From positions 1-64,000 of the forward strand of contig JAJOZX010007513.1 in NCBI GenBank assembly GCA_023014485.1: DNA of 64,000 bases, read 5' to 3'. The notes under the pieces are model-generated. The model worked only from the letters and a program-made list of their open reading frames with translations. It was not told where the DNA came from and made no database searches. Both the position numbers and the translations under genes were made by a program. Source of the DNA: Bathynomus jamesi (Eukaryota; Arthropoda; Malacostraca; Isopoda; Cirolanidae). Shown here one piece after another: positions 19,948-31,900 of the stretch; within the stretch, counting starts at the first letter, position 1, and the number at the start of each line of letters is the position of its first letter.

Positions 19948-22900
19948 TTGGAAAACAAATCGGAACCACCTGTATGCGAAAACGAAAGAGAAAAAATAAA
20001 AATAATCCTAGCCAACATTCAGGGCCTTAAATCAAACCATTCCCCGAACAAAGTTTTATATCTGAAAAGACTCATGCAAGAAGCCGGAGCAGACTTTGCA
20101 TGCCTAACGGAAACTCATCTAAAGGACTGCCAGGCAAACTGTGAGTCCTGTATTGACAAACAAGAAATAAAAATTGAAAATCTTAACATCCTCCAAGCCG
20201 ACAGAATAGTGAGACGTGAAGGAGGAAGTGCTATTTACACACGCGAAAGGAATATGGCAGAAATGAATATACGTACCTCAAACAACTACGTAGAATGTGT
20301 AGCAGCAAAAGTTGAAAAATTAAATATGGTACTAATTGTAATGTACAGACCCCCAAACACGCCAACCTCAAAATTTTCATATTCCATCACAGAGGTAAGA
20401 AACTGGGTAAAAGATCTACTCTCTCCAACCCCAAATATTTTTCTCTGTGGTGATTTTAACTTCCCATTCATGAAATATAAGAGGATAGGAAAAAATATAT
20501 GTATACACCAGGAAAGGGGGGCACACGAGAAGACCAGGAGCAGGTAAAATGCTACTAGCTCTAGCTAATGAATTTATGTTAACGCAAAAAACAGAAAACA
20601 CAAGAAAAAACAACTGCCTAGATTTGGTATTCACAAACAACAGTAATCTAATTGATAATGTAAAATATCCCCAACTATGATATCGGAGCACAACATCATT
20701 GAAATAACAACTAATATAAAGGCAACAGGAAAGGAAAGAACACGCTCAACAGAAAGAAGAAAATTCGAACTTTTTAATTTTCACTCCAAAGCTATAAACT
20801 GGGAAGATGTGACATCCAGCATGAAGTAATAGATTGGAAAACCATTTTCGAGGCCAAGACAACGGAGGAGATGCTAATGACGTTAGAGGAGAAGACGTTA
20901 GAAATTGTGGAAAAACATGTCCCAAAATACAACAAAGAGGAAAGAGAAGCAGGTTCGAGAGACAAAAGAGGGCATTGTTTCGAAAGAGAAAAAGAGTACT
21001 GCAAAATTAAGTAATTGTAAAGATAACATCAGAAAAATATTAAATGATAAACAGAGTATCGATGACGTCATACGGGAACTAATCGAGAAACATACAGAAA
21101 AAGAAGAAGACGACGCTATAGAAGCGATGAAGGCTAACTCAAAGTACTCCTATAATTTCGCAAAAAGAAAGTCGAAAAACCATACGACTATCGGACCTTT
21201 AGAAAACGAGAACAGTGCTTTATCTGATGATCTACAGTAAGAGAAGTAGCTGAAATATTAAGAGCTCAGTACGAATCATCTTTCAGTATCCCAAAAACTG
21301 ACAAATTGATATGCGATAGAAACGCGTTCTTTGAAGAAGAACTACAAGGGGAAAGTATAACGGATTTCGACTTAACTACGGATGATATTACACAAACCAT
21401 AGGGAAACTAAAAACACACTCAATGGCAGGACCGGATAAATTGAATACCACACTGATCAAAAACTGCAAGATATGGATATGGAGATGATCACTAGACACG
21501 GGAGAAATACCGGGCATCCTGAAGAGCGCAAACATAGTCCCAGTATATAAAGGAGGAGATCGATCTGAGGCCAAAAACTTAAGCCAGTGTCGCTTACATC
21601 TCATCTCACTAAAATATTTGAAAGAATAGTTAAACAGAAAATCTATGACTTTTTGGAAAAGGAAAAAAATCAATAATAACCAACACGGGTTTCGGTCAGG
21701 CAGATCATGCTTATCACAACTAATGGAACACTACAACAACATTATTGATGCACTTGAAAGTAATGAAAACTATGATGTACTATACACAGACTCTGCTAAA
21801 GCGTTTGACAAGTGTGACCATGGAATCATAATACATAAACTGAAATATATGGGAATAACAGGAAAAGTAGGGAAATGGATATATAATTTCCTTAGTGAGC
21901 GGCAACAAGTCGTTACAGTACAAGGAGTATCTTCATCCGAATCAGAGGTCCTCAGCTCAGTACCACAAGGAACAGTATTAGCTCCCCTCCTCTTCATAAT
22001 CATGCTAACTGACATAGATGAGGACGTTACCAGAGACAGCACAGTAACATCCTTTGCTGATGACACAAAGATCAGTAGAAAAATAAGAAACCTAGAAGAT
22101 ATAGGATCTCTACAAACCGACATAAACAGAATCTACAAGTGGACGGAAGACAACAATATGAAGTTTAACACCGAGAAATTTCAGCTGTTACGGTACGGAA
22201 AAAGAGAAGACCTAAAATCCATGGAATATTATACCCCAAATGGACAGGAAATTCGGAGAAATTCCAGAGCAAAAGATTTAGGGGTTGTAATGACAGATGA
22301 TGCGAAATTTGAAACACAAAATGAGATAGCAGTCAACAGAGCAAAGAGAATAACGGGACAGATATTGAGAACCTCTAAACGAAGGGATAGGAATGTAATG
22401 ATTACTCAACTGAAAACCCTGATCATACCCAAATTGGAATCCTGCTCGGTCCTAACATCCCCATATAAAAAAAGAAGACCTTAGACAGCTGGAAGGGATC
22501 CAGAGAAGCTTCACAGCCAAGATCAATGGGTGCAAAGAACTAAATTACTGGGAAAGGTTATGCGAACTAGACCTATATTCACTGGAAAGGAGAAGAGAGA
22601 GATACACCATTATTTACACTTGGAGAATAATGGAGAAACTAGTCCCTAATCTTACTCTGAACCATATAACTTCCAAAACAACGGTGGAAGGTAGAAACGG
22701 TAGACTGTGTCGTATTCCCAAATTGAAGGCGAGACAGGGAACATCCTTAACCCTGAAAGAAAATAGTTTTGTAGTGAGAGGACCAAAACTGTTTAATCAG
22801 TTGTCCAAAGACCTAAGAAACACGAAGGGAGTTGCAGTGGACATCTTCAAAAGAAGATTAGACGCCTGGCTCAAAACAATCCCCGATGAGCCGGGCGTAC

Positions 22901-22995
22901 CTGGTTATGTGAGATGGAGAGCACAAGAAACCAACTCACTACTTCACCAGGCCAACTCGAGAGGAGGGGCGACAAGTTTGACCTTCGCGAAATGA
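19948..22995 (+). pseudogene. LINE ORF2: endonuclease and reverse transcriptase, broken
   Basis: The AP-endonuclease part (19948-20547) shows ILANIQGLKSNHSP, CLTETHLKD, VIVMYRPPNT and FLCGDFNFP. The connecting region continues through frameshifts near 20480, 20830 and 21240. The RT (21306-21488 and 21645-22484) has NQHGFRSGRSCLSQL, YTDSAKAFDKCDHGII, VPQGTVLAPLLF and the FADDT catalytic motif. The conserved C-terminal region ends at 22995 (KRRLDAWLKTIPDEPG). At least five frame breaks. It would act by target-primed reverse transcription if intact. Confidence 0.8.
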
Positions 22996-23036
22996 GGAAT
23001 CATCGGGCGAAACCTTTGTAAGGTAACGTAGGGTGT

Positions 23037-23066
23037 GTATATATATATATATATATATACATATAT

Positions 23067-23112
<46 letters not shown>

Positions 23113-23115
23113 TAG
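23037..23115. repeat. TA/CA microsatellite
   Basis: (TA)n with an (AC)n segment directly after the LINE 3' end, possibly serving as its 3' tail. Confidence 0.9.
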
Positions 23116-23456
23116 GTGAGGTATCTGGCGTTGCCCGGACAGGCCAAATTATATATAAGACAGGCCAAATTATATATAAGATATTCCCCAAAAAACCCTC
23201 ATCCCCCTTTCTGCAACTTGGGGGCTAACCCCCTCCCCCATTACCCCCACCCCCTCTCCCCACTTACCCCACACCTTCCCCCATTACTGCCCGGGATACA
23301 TTTCACAAACTTGAAATTAACAGACAAACAGACAGGCTGACCGACTCTGTGTTGACATTCTTCATCACATAAGAGGTTCCCGTGCCAAATTTGGTAGCTC
23401 TAGGTCAAACGGTTTGCGCTTGCCTAAAGGATAGACAAACAAACAAACAGACAGGC

Positions 23457-23459
<3 letters not shown>
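23116..23459 (+). repeat. Dispersed SINE/LINE-tail-like repeat with C-rich insert
   Basis: Starts gaggtatctggcgttgcccg and has a doubled gacaggccaaattatatata. After a C-rich block (23190-23290) comes gccaaatttggtagctctag...gtcaaacggtttg, then aaacaaacaaacagacaggcg and (TA)n. This combination is typical of short retroposon tails in arthropods and molluscs. No ORF. Confidence 0.5.
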
Positions 23460-23485
<26 letters not shown>

Positions 23486-23491
<6 letters not shown>

Positions 23492-23545
23492 CGAAGTTAA
23501 GCAACATTGGGCCTGGGTAGTAGTTGGATGAGAGACCGTCCTCTG
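23486..23545 (+). ncRNA. 5S rRNA-derived fragment (probable SINE head)
   Basis: gcgaagttaagcaacattgg followed by gcctgggtagtagttggatg and agagaccg matches the internal-promoter half of eukaryotic 5S rRNA (A box AAGTTAAGCA; C box near GGATGRGWGACC). The first half and terminal stem of 5S RNA are missing. The downstream sequence to about 23650 is not 5S. A 5S-derived (SINE3-type) retroposon is the likeliest explanation; it is not a functional 5S gene. Confidence 0.75.
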
Positions 23546-23702
23546 CGCCCATATTATGTACCGACCCGTGGTTCGGATCCCACGTAAAGCTGTAGGTCCC
23601 CTCCGTCATATGACCTTAGATGTTGCGAAGGAGATTAAACAACCCCAATAAAAAAATATACACATACACACACACACACATATATATGCAGTAAAATCAC
23701 AG

Positions 23703-23865
23703 AATAACACGTGATTTAATAATAAGCAAACAACCACAGGGAAAAAGGAAAAAGAAACACGAAATCCGAGCGCTTTCGTGATTCTTTCTTGTCCTTGAAG
23801 ATGTAAATATATCACGAAAGCGCTCGGATTTCGTGTTTCTTTTTCCCTGTGGTTGTTTGCTTACA
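23703..23865. repeat. Palindrome with ~70-bp arms
   Basis: gcaaacaaccacagggaaaa ... cacgaaatccgagcgctttc is repeated inverted at 23812-23865. The loop contains ccttgaagatgtaaatatatcacgaaag, a GAAGATG...CGAAA motif like those at the PLE ends. Confidence 0.8.
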
Positions 23866-23903
23866 CATGTGTATATATATATATATATATATAATATATA
23901 TAT

Positions 23904-23943
<40 letters not shown>

Positions 23944-23945
23944 GT
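23866..23945. repeat. (TA)n/(CA)n microsatellite
   Basis: TA runs interrupted by an (AC)8-type segment. Confidence 0.9.
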
Positions 23946-24000
23946 GGTGGACCGGATATCCGCATCCGCACTTTAGACTGCGGATGTTATGCGGATATTA
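23946..24000. mobile_element. Subterminal fragment of a GCGGAT-repeat hAT element
   Basis: ggatatccgcatccgcactt then agactgcggatgttatgcgg matches the subterminal region of the hAT element at 45368-46651 (atccgcagtccaaagtgcgg). Only this end piece is recognisable. Confidence 0.55.
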
Positions 24001-24091
24001 CCTCTAATAAATTATGCAATTTATAATTAAATTAGCTTATAAAGTACCTTATAAGGGCCAGTCATGCATAGTTCATGTAAAGTATTAATTA

Positions 24092-26514
24092 CACCAGTAC
24101 ACATTTGAAAACTTGTCGATCGATTTTTACAAACTAGTTGGTGATTCTATATAATTTGAGTGCGCTGATCTCAAAAATATAGTTAGTTTTCCCCTATTGG
24201 TTTTCTTACTACAGGGTGTGTCATAAATCCCCCATTTATCCCCAAATGTGAACCATCTTATCGAGACCAACATTGGATTGCACATGCTAAACCATAAATT
24301 TTGTTGTTATAGACTACAGTAACGCTTACATAATAATGTAGGGTAAATATATATAACAACCAGTCCCGTTCCCAGCAAAATACTCTCTCCCCTCCCATTG
24401 ATGGATGGTTAACATTTGGGGACAGATGAGGTATTACAACACCCCTTGTAGCACGAAATCTTTAGGTGATAGAGTAAAACCTAATTAAAGCAGAATTAAA
24501 TAGCTCCTAGCTCTTGGACAAGCATATTGCTTGTTTATGAAAGAATAAAAAAATAACTGAAAGAAACAAAATATATTTACCTTCTTTACTTGCAAACATT
24601 TCAGGACTTATTCCAAAGACTTAAGACTACGAAGGTAGATCTGACTAATGACGACTAAACCGGTGCTTCTTTGATGTTTTCTTATGCTGTGCGTTAGGCT
24701 GATCTCGTTACAGACACCAGCAGTAATCCGCCATCATATTTGTATGCCATCTTCCTTGATATCTTCTTTCCATGGTTTAGATGTCCTGGTGAAATCGTTC
24801 CCCTTGCTCCTCACTGACATCTCGAGATTTTCGGGAAAACGGTCAAGATGCGAAAATAAGAAGTGAACTTTCAGGCTCATGTTGCAGCCTAAGGCGCAAA
24901 ACTTTTTAAGCATATTTTCCACCAGTCTTTCATAATTTTGGCTTTTGTAGTTTCCCAAGAAGTTTTCAACAACATCTTTGAAACCAAGCCATGCTTCTTT
25001 TTCTTTATTGGTCATTGTGTTCAGGAAATGATCGTCTGTCAATAACTTTCTAATCTGAGGACCTACAAAAACACCTTCCTTTATTTTCTCGTAGCTAATC
25101 TTTGGATATTTTGAACAAATGTACTTGAAACACTCACCTTCTCTATTCAATGCTTTGACATACTGCTTCATCAAGCCTAACTTAATGTGCAAGGGTGGTA
25201 GGAGGATTTTATTTGGTTCAACTAGATGTTCATGTAAAATGTTCTTTGATCCTGGGGTAAGATTCTCTCTAGGAGGCCAAGTTTTCCTCTTCCAGTGCTG
25301 GTCACGTGCTCGACTATCCCATTCGCAGATGAAACATGGCATCTTAGTGTATCCTGATTGCTGCCCAAGTAACATGCAAAGGACTTTGAGATCCCCATAC
25401 AATATCCATCTGTATTTTGATACTGAATTTTTTCCAGAAGCAGTTTCATGTAGAATGGGCCACTGGGATTGATGTATATTTGTTACCGTTGTGCAGTAAC
25501 ACTCCTTTTAGAGGAATCTATAAACAACCTCCAGTCACTGGTTTGGTATTCGATGCCTAGCTTGCACACTAATCCTGTGATGTCCTTGCAAAATACCAAG
25601 GGACCATCTTCTTCGAAAAAAGGCACGAAGTCTTTCTCACGATTTCTGTACCAAGCGAAGTAGGTGTCGGATGCCAATAAATTGTTCTGCAATCTAGACC
25701 CCAAAAGTTCTGCAGAGTCCTTAGGCAGATTCAAATCCCTGACTAAGTCATTTAGTTCGGCTTGGGTTAATGGTTTAGGAGGATCTCGGTCAGCTGTTGG
25801 CTGTTCATAAACATCATCATTGTCTGGATTTGGAGCTGAATCAGAATCTGAATTGTACTGAGCCAGACTCTCGGGTGGGCGGGGAATAGGAACTTCTGGA
25901 CCATGGGTTACCGGCCTTATTGCAGATGGAAGACTTGGGTATTGAAGGCTCTCTTTATTCTTTGCATTATAACCTTTAACATTGCAAGAACAGAAGTAGC
26001 AGTCGTCGGTATGGTTTCTAGGCTCGCGCCATACCATAGGGATCCCAAATGGCAAACTTTTCTTTTTACCTTTGCTCCAATTCCTTAATGCCGCAACACA
26101 CGTAAGACAAACCTTGTGTGGAGCCCAACTTTTGTCTTGATTTCCTAATTTAATTCCAAAATAAGCAAGATAAGCTCTCTTAATGAAGGTCGTTACATTT
26201 GTCCTTTGTTTTACAACAACATACCGACCACAAATATATCAAAATAGGTCTGGACTATGGGTACATCCTCTAGAAGCCATTATTAAAATTTTAAAGACGT
26301 AATGTTAGAATTATCTATCTGAAAAATATGAAAAAACGAAATTAATTAAAGATAAAAAAGGTAAAAAATTACAAAACGTCTCAAAATTGTTTTGCTAATA
26401 ACTTTAAAACTGTGGGTGATAGAAAAAAACTGGTAGCATTTTTGAATTCAGCGCAGCGAACTGCTTCAGAATCACAACTCAAAATAAAGAAATCGATTTT
26501 CATGCAGACCGGTG
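24092..26514 (-). mobile_element. Second TTA-duplicating DNA transposon, decayed relative of 10040-13033
   Basis: The ends read CACCAGTACACATTTGAAAA and, from the right, CACCGGTCTGCATGAAAATC. Further in, both share TTGAGTGCGCTGATC-like blocks with each other and with the complete element. TTA flanks both sides (24089-24091 and 26515-26517). It encodes a homologous but broken protein. It sits against the left edge of an LTR fragment, consistent with insertion into it. Confidence 0.8.
24661..26280 (-). pseudogene. Transposase of the second TTA element, broken, intronless
   Basis: Homologous throughout to the gene at 10321-12272. The N-terminus from ATG at 26280 has an in-frame TGA exactly where the first Cys of CYICG should be. 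26055-25483 has MPFGIPMVWREP and the acidic/LTQAELNDLVRDLNLP region. 25402-24734 has LLGQQSGYTKMPCFICEWDSRA and GCNMSLKVHFLFSHLD. A frameshift near 24825 precedes the end region (RYQGRWHTNMMADYCWCL, then a stop). The intron of the other copy is absent here. Non-functional. Confidence 0.8.
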
Positions 26515-27358
26515 TTATTTCTTTTTAAATTACTTAATAATTTTTTTAGATTTGACTTAATAATGTAATCTTGTTAAATTTTGCAATGTTCAATTTCTGT
26601 ATACATTCTCTCTTCGTTGTAAAAGATGAAGTCATGTCTTCCTTAACGTTTAATTTTAAATCTTAAGCATTTAATTTTTGCTCGTATGCATGTTTTATTG
26701 TAATTCATAATAAAATGCATATTCCAATTTCCATTTTTAGTTAACTGGCAGATCATGATAACATCAGATCTGTCAATATGCGGTTTAAAACTAAAATATG
26801 GCTTCATCTTCAAATATCTTGCTTATCTGTCTAGACATTGCTAGAGCTAAAATATTTACCTTATCTTCAAATATTTTGCAAAATAATGCAGCCTATTCGG
26901 AATAAAAACCAAAAAATCAACATTAAATAATAATGATGTCACCAAAAATTCAGTATATAAAGCCGAACAATTTTTCAGATATTCATTCTGATTCTCTGAT
27001 CTAACTTAGAGGCTGAGCATTACTTGCAACATGTTAGCAGTAAACTACAGTAAGAGAATATCTTAGTCTTCTCCTTCGAGCCTTGCTCTCTTCAGAGAAC
27101 TTAAGTGTTAAATAGAGAAAAATAATTTCCCGATACGTTACAAGAAGCATCGGGGAACCTTCAGAAAATTTAGTAAGCTCCACAGAATCCTCCGATCCAC
27201 TACAAGAAGAAATCGGATAGTAGTATAGAAGAAACTACTAAACTACTGCGATTCCCTATACGGTACCAGCTACTCAGAGTAACAAATCCGTTGCTGCCAC
27301 CTAACCAGAACCTCCTTCAACTTCGAACCACCCAAGGCCATAGACGGAAGGGTTAACA
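26515..27358 (+). repeat. LTR fragment (third copy of the Gypsy LTR family)
   Basis: Plus-orientation relative of 1950-3601: tacattctctcttcgttgta, the TATA box at 26954-26961, ccgatacgttacaagaag, ccgttgctgccacctaacca and the terminus GGGTTAACA at 27358. No TGG primer-binding site follows, so this is a solo LTR or a truncated relic. Confidence 0.75.
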
Positions 27359-28919
27359 TATGTACACACTTCCTTTCTCCCCACCCCCCTTTATAAACAC
27401 TACATTTCTGCATCCCCCATTCCCCCAACCCCCCTTACCCCAAATTTTTTATTTATGGCTCACCCTACCCCCCTTGCTTCCCACTCTACATTTTTACCGT
27501 GATACTTCAAAAACCTATATCAGTAGAGGCTGCTGACAGTACTTTCATCCCTTTACCTCGATCACAGCCGTCACCCGTGGACGATCACAAGAAAGCCCCT
27601 ACCTTTACACAGAGATGTCAACACCTTTAAACGTTATGAAGTCCCCATACACGTTTACGATCGTGTACACTTGAGTAATTAAGATCTACATCCCTACGCA
27701 CACGCCAAATTCCAAACACCACCTTCACCTCCGCTACCCTCTGAAAATTCTTCACATTTTCTTCTTCACATTTGAATCACAACGAAGTGCTTCTTACGAT
27801 CCACTCCTTCAACCGCGTCTGCCAAAAAAAACCCTCGAATAATACGCTGAACATGTCGACCGCCCGCTACCGCTCACAATGCAACGCGGCCGGCCTCCTA
27901 ACTGATTACGACCTTCTACTCGACCACGACCAATTTTCAAATTCAAACAATTTAGAGAGTAAGGATTCTCTTAGACTCTAGACAAAAGCTAGCTAACTTT
28001 TTAACTGCACTATATATCACACCCATGTAAGTTTAAATATACATACAAACTTTAATTAGTATTTGCTCTGACTTTAATTCCAACATTAAATAATAACTGA
28101 TTAAATAAACAAAATTGTTAATGTGACGACCTACTTTGATCCTTCTCTTGCTTCACGGCAAACAACAATTGTGAATTTATCTAAACAACCGTCGTTTCGA
28201 TGTGGTATACTGTATAATATAAATAGAATCCACTCTTGGATGTTCTGTAATTAATTCTCTTTTCACTTCTCACAACTTTATCTTTCACTTTATTATTACT
28301 GCTTTAATTTCCTCAATGGGGAAAACAATTGGAACGCCTCACCACGTCCCTCAAACTGTGCCAAACGTCTGGTACCCAATTCTTTATCAAGAACTCTAAG
28401 AAGCAGACTACGGATCCCCCTCCCCCGATGCTTCCAATCGGACAACCAATTCATTAATCACTCAGCTAGGTGGGTATAGTTAGGTACCTGTCTCAAAGGG
28501 GAAGATAGTGTTACATGGTTTATTTTACCATGTTGCAAATAAATAGCTTACATGATCTAATTTATCATGTTACCAAAATGTTCTGCCAAGCAGAAAGTAA
28601 ATAAACATCATCAATTCATTCCGTGCTCTATACGTAACTGAGAGGTCAGACGAGGTTATCCAAAAGCCTTAATCACAGATAAACATAATCACTTTCCCTT
28701 CATGCTTTACTTTTAATTTAAATCTTTTATCGAAAGAACAAACCCTCGTATAATAAAATTAATCCTCTTATCCCTTAAACAAATCCCTCTTTTAATCCAT
28801 CACTCACCATTTCTAAACCTTTAAAGACTACCTCTAAAGTTCCAATGCGTCCACTCATTCGTGCTAAAGATTAAAATTCCCTCCCAATAGGCGGGCTTAA
28901 TAGCACCAGAAAACACCTA
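27359..28919. other. No gene seen
   Basis: 27380-27520 is C/T-rich (runs of ccccc), like 23190-23290. The remainder is AT-rich without a coding frame I would defend; the 69-codon frame at 27772 has no recognisable feature. Confidence 0.55.
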
Positions 28920-31900
28920 TAGTCCAGGCAATCTAGAGCAAAAATAGCTTCAACCTGGGCAAAATTGCTTCAGAAGCTTTCTAAAATGTTTCCAGCTCAG
29001 GAACCATTGCAGAATAACATATCCAAAATCCGACAAAATTGGACCCCGGGAACACCCCCAAAAATGAAATTCAAAATGGCGGACTGGCAGTTTCCTACGA
29101 AATACAATAAATTTTAATTTCGCTTTGTAGAGAGAGTTATGACGTTTTTCTTGATCAGTAAAATGTTTTAAAACACATTTTCGTTTCTAAATTAACCTAT
29201 ATGACACTAAAAATTGTATTAGGCGGCTAGTATTAAACTATGACGTCACGTAATGTAAATAAAATATACTGTATGGAGTGTATGTGAGAATGGACATTGC
29301 TACATCTTTATAAACTTATATTATATACAACTCTTTAATTCCTACTACCCACTATCAAATCTGCGTATTTGTGCTTGTCATTTTCTTTAAAACTGTTATT
29401 ATGTACTCCTTTTAAATACTGCAACACAGTTTATTAATTTGTGTTTTCTGTTTCAGACTGACTCGGTGTACGGCTGACTCGGTGTGCGTCCGCCTTCAAG
29501 AATGCAGACCCCTGAAGAATTGTGCGTGATTTGTAAGGAGAAATTGGACAGCGGACAGGAAGTGGTTCACATCTCGCAAAAAGGAGCAGATGGTATAAAT
29601 GCATCCAGCCGCAGCCGTGGAAGCGATGTTGTTGCAACAGCTGGAATAAGTGTTCACGTTGTATGTAGGAAAAGGTTTACGGATAAAAAGACCATTGAAA
29701 TAAAGAAGCGACAGACCGCAGCCGAGGCAATACCAAGGAAAAGTGCTCGTTTTCATGAATACGCATTTTCCAGTGCTACTCACTGTTTGTTTTGTGATAC
29801 CTTTGTGGACTTTTTTTCCAAACACAAACCAAAATCAGAGCATGTCAAAATAAGAACTACAGAGTTCTCCGAAACCATAAAAAGGTGCTGTGAAAGCCGC
29901 TGCGATGAATGGTCGTTTAATGTAAAAGGCCGTCTGGAGTATTAACTTCGTGATCTTCCTGCTGCAGGAAGACAGCTAATGAAAGAGACAGCTAATGAAA
30001 TTCTTATAGATTATCACAAAAAGTCGAAAGAATGTGATATAGATATAGAGCTACAGAAGATTTACCTAGTAGAAGCTGCTGCAAAAATAATCAGAAGTGA
30101 TATCAAGTCTGTCGACTCGCCTAGAAAAGATGTGTATCCATCTCCAAATGACATCACTGCAGAAAGTGCTCTTGATTACATTCCCAACAGTCTGAATTGC
30201 TATTAGCAAAAGCATTTGCGGGACAGGATGCTTCAAGAAAAATAGGTGCAATTGGGCAGAGCATTATGCAAGCAACCCGTCCTAGAGGATTACTATGTCC
30301 ACTACAGATCGGTTTGTCGGTTCAGCTACACCACAACTTTAGGTCAAGGTACCTTATTGACGTTCTCCATCAGCTGGGTTACTGTTCGTCGTATGCAGAA
30401 GTAACAAGATTCGAAAGAAACGCGGCGCTGGCAAGTGGGTCTGGCTCTTTTACTGTTGATGAAAACACTGCAGTCCTTCTAGCAGCAGATAACGTCGATC
30501 ATGATGTCTGCACTTTGGATGGGAAGAATACCTTTCATGGAATGGGTATGATTGCCGCAATAACTCCGAAGATCAAGATCCACCCTTCTATTCACAGGCG
30601 TAATGTTGGTGACAATGACATTAAGAAGATTGCAACCGTTGACATTAGGGAATATAGACACGCGAGAAGCATGTTGGGACAGCTCATTCCGCGAACTTCC
30701 AGTACCCACTGCCACCATAAGTCGACTTAGTCTTCTCTGGCAGATATCTTCAGCAGAAAGATCAGGTCCAAGTTGGTCCGGAACAATGCAGGCAATTCAC
30801 GGTGGATCAAGTGTCTCACATCCAGGTGTGGCGTCGATCACGTTCCTTCCCATCATAGATATGTCGCCAACTGACATGACCTGCATATTTTCGACATTAC
30901 TATATTTGAGCAAGATAGCACGCGATCAAAAAGTCCCATGCATTATTACCTTTGATCAGCCTTTGTTCTGGAAAGCTTCCCAAATCATCAATGAACAGAG
31001 AGACCTGCAGGACATTGTTTTAATGCTGGGATCATTTCACACTGATGAATCTTTTGGGAGCAGTCGGTACTCTTATGAATGGTTCAGGATTGTCTGAAGT
31101 ACTTCAAGAAATATACGGACCAAATGCCGTGCAACACATGATGTCTGGAAAAGCTGTTTCAAGAGCGATACGTGGTCATATGATAGTAGATGCAGCTCTT
31201 AGTACCTTACTAGTCGCAGACGTTTTCCCTCGTAATGAAGATGGAACTCCTCATGACCTCCATAAGGAAGCTTGTGACCTGCTCGACGATGTTATGACCG
31301 CCAAACAATCAGTTGAGGATGTGGAATCTTCGAATGCATTGTCTCAGATTGCTACCACTTTGGCTGCGAAGAAAACTGACTACAATCTACTTCGCAAACA
31401 AGTCAACTCTGGTTGGAATATCAGCGAATGATCAACATTGCACGTTCCTTGATAACAGCAGACAGAACCGGCTCGTGGGATTTGCACTTGCAAGCTATGC
31501 TGGAGACCATCCCCATAATTGCAGCAGCCGGACATCACAATTACCTGAAATCGATATACCTGTACCTGCAGAAAATGTTAAGTTTGCCTTCTGAAAATCC
31601 AGCCGTTAACAAAATGTTCCAGGAAGGTAAGTTTGTGGTAAGAAGAAGCGACAGATTATGGGCCGGACTCGGCACAGACCTGGTGATAGAACAAGTACTA
31701 ATGCGTTCCCTGAAAAGCAGAGGCGGACTGACACGCGGAAGTGGATTTACAGACATCCAAAGGACAACGTGGCTCTTTTCTATGCCTCTGTGTTCCACTT
31801 ATAACTTAGCAATGCAGGAATACACCAGAGTTTTGTTGGAAAGTAGTGAACAGCACAAGGAAATGAGGGGAAGTAGACAAATCAGGGACAGTAATGATAT

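Larger units (their letters stand above)
18530..23036 (+). mobile_element. CR1/Jockey-like LINE, decayed
   Basis: Plus-strand non-LTR retrotransposon with a cysteine-rich ORF1, an ORF2 with AP-type endonuclease and reverse transcriptase, and a 3' end running into gtgtatatata repeats at 23033. The left border is uncertain. 18533-18898 is an open 121-codon frame rich in Lys without a recognisable domain and may be 5' leader. Confidence 0.75.

Noticed and set aside
23485..23605. Functional 5S rRNA gene
   Set aside because: Only the internal half matches, with substitutions in the promoter boxes and no terminal stem.
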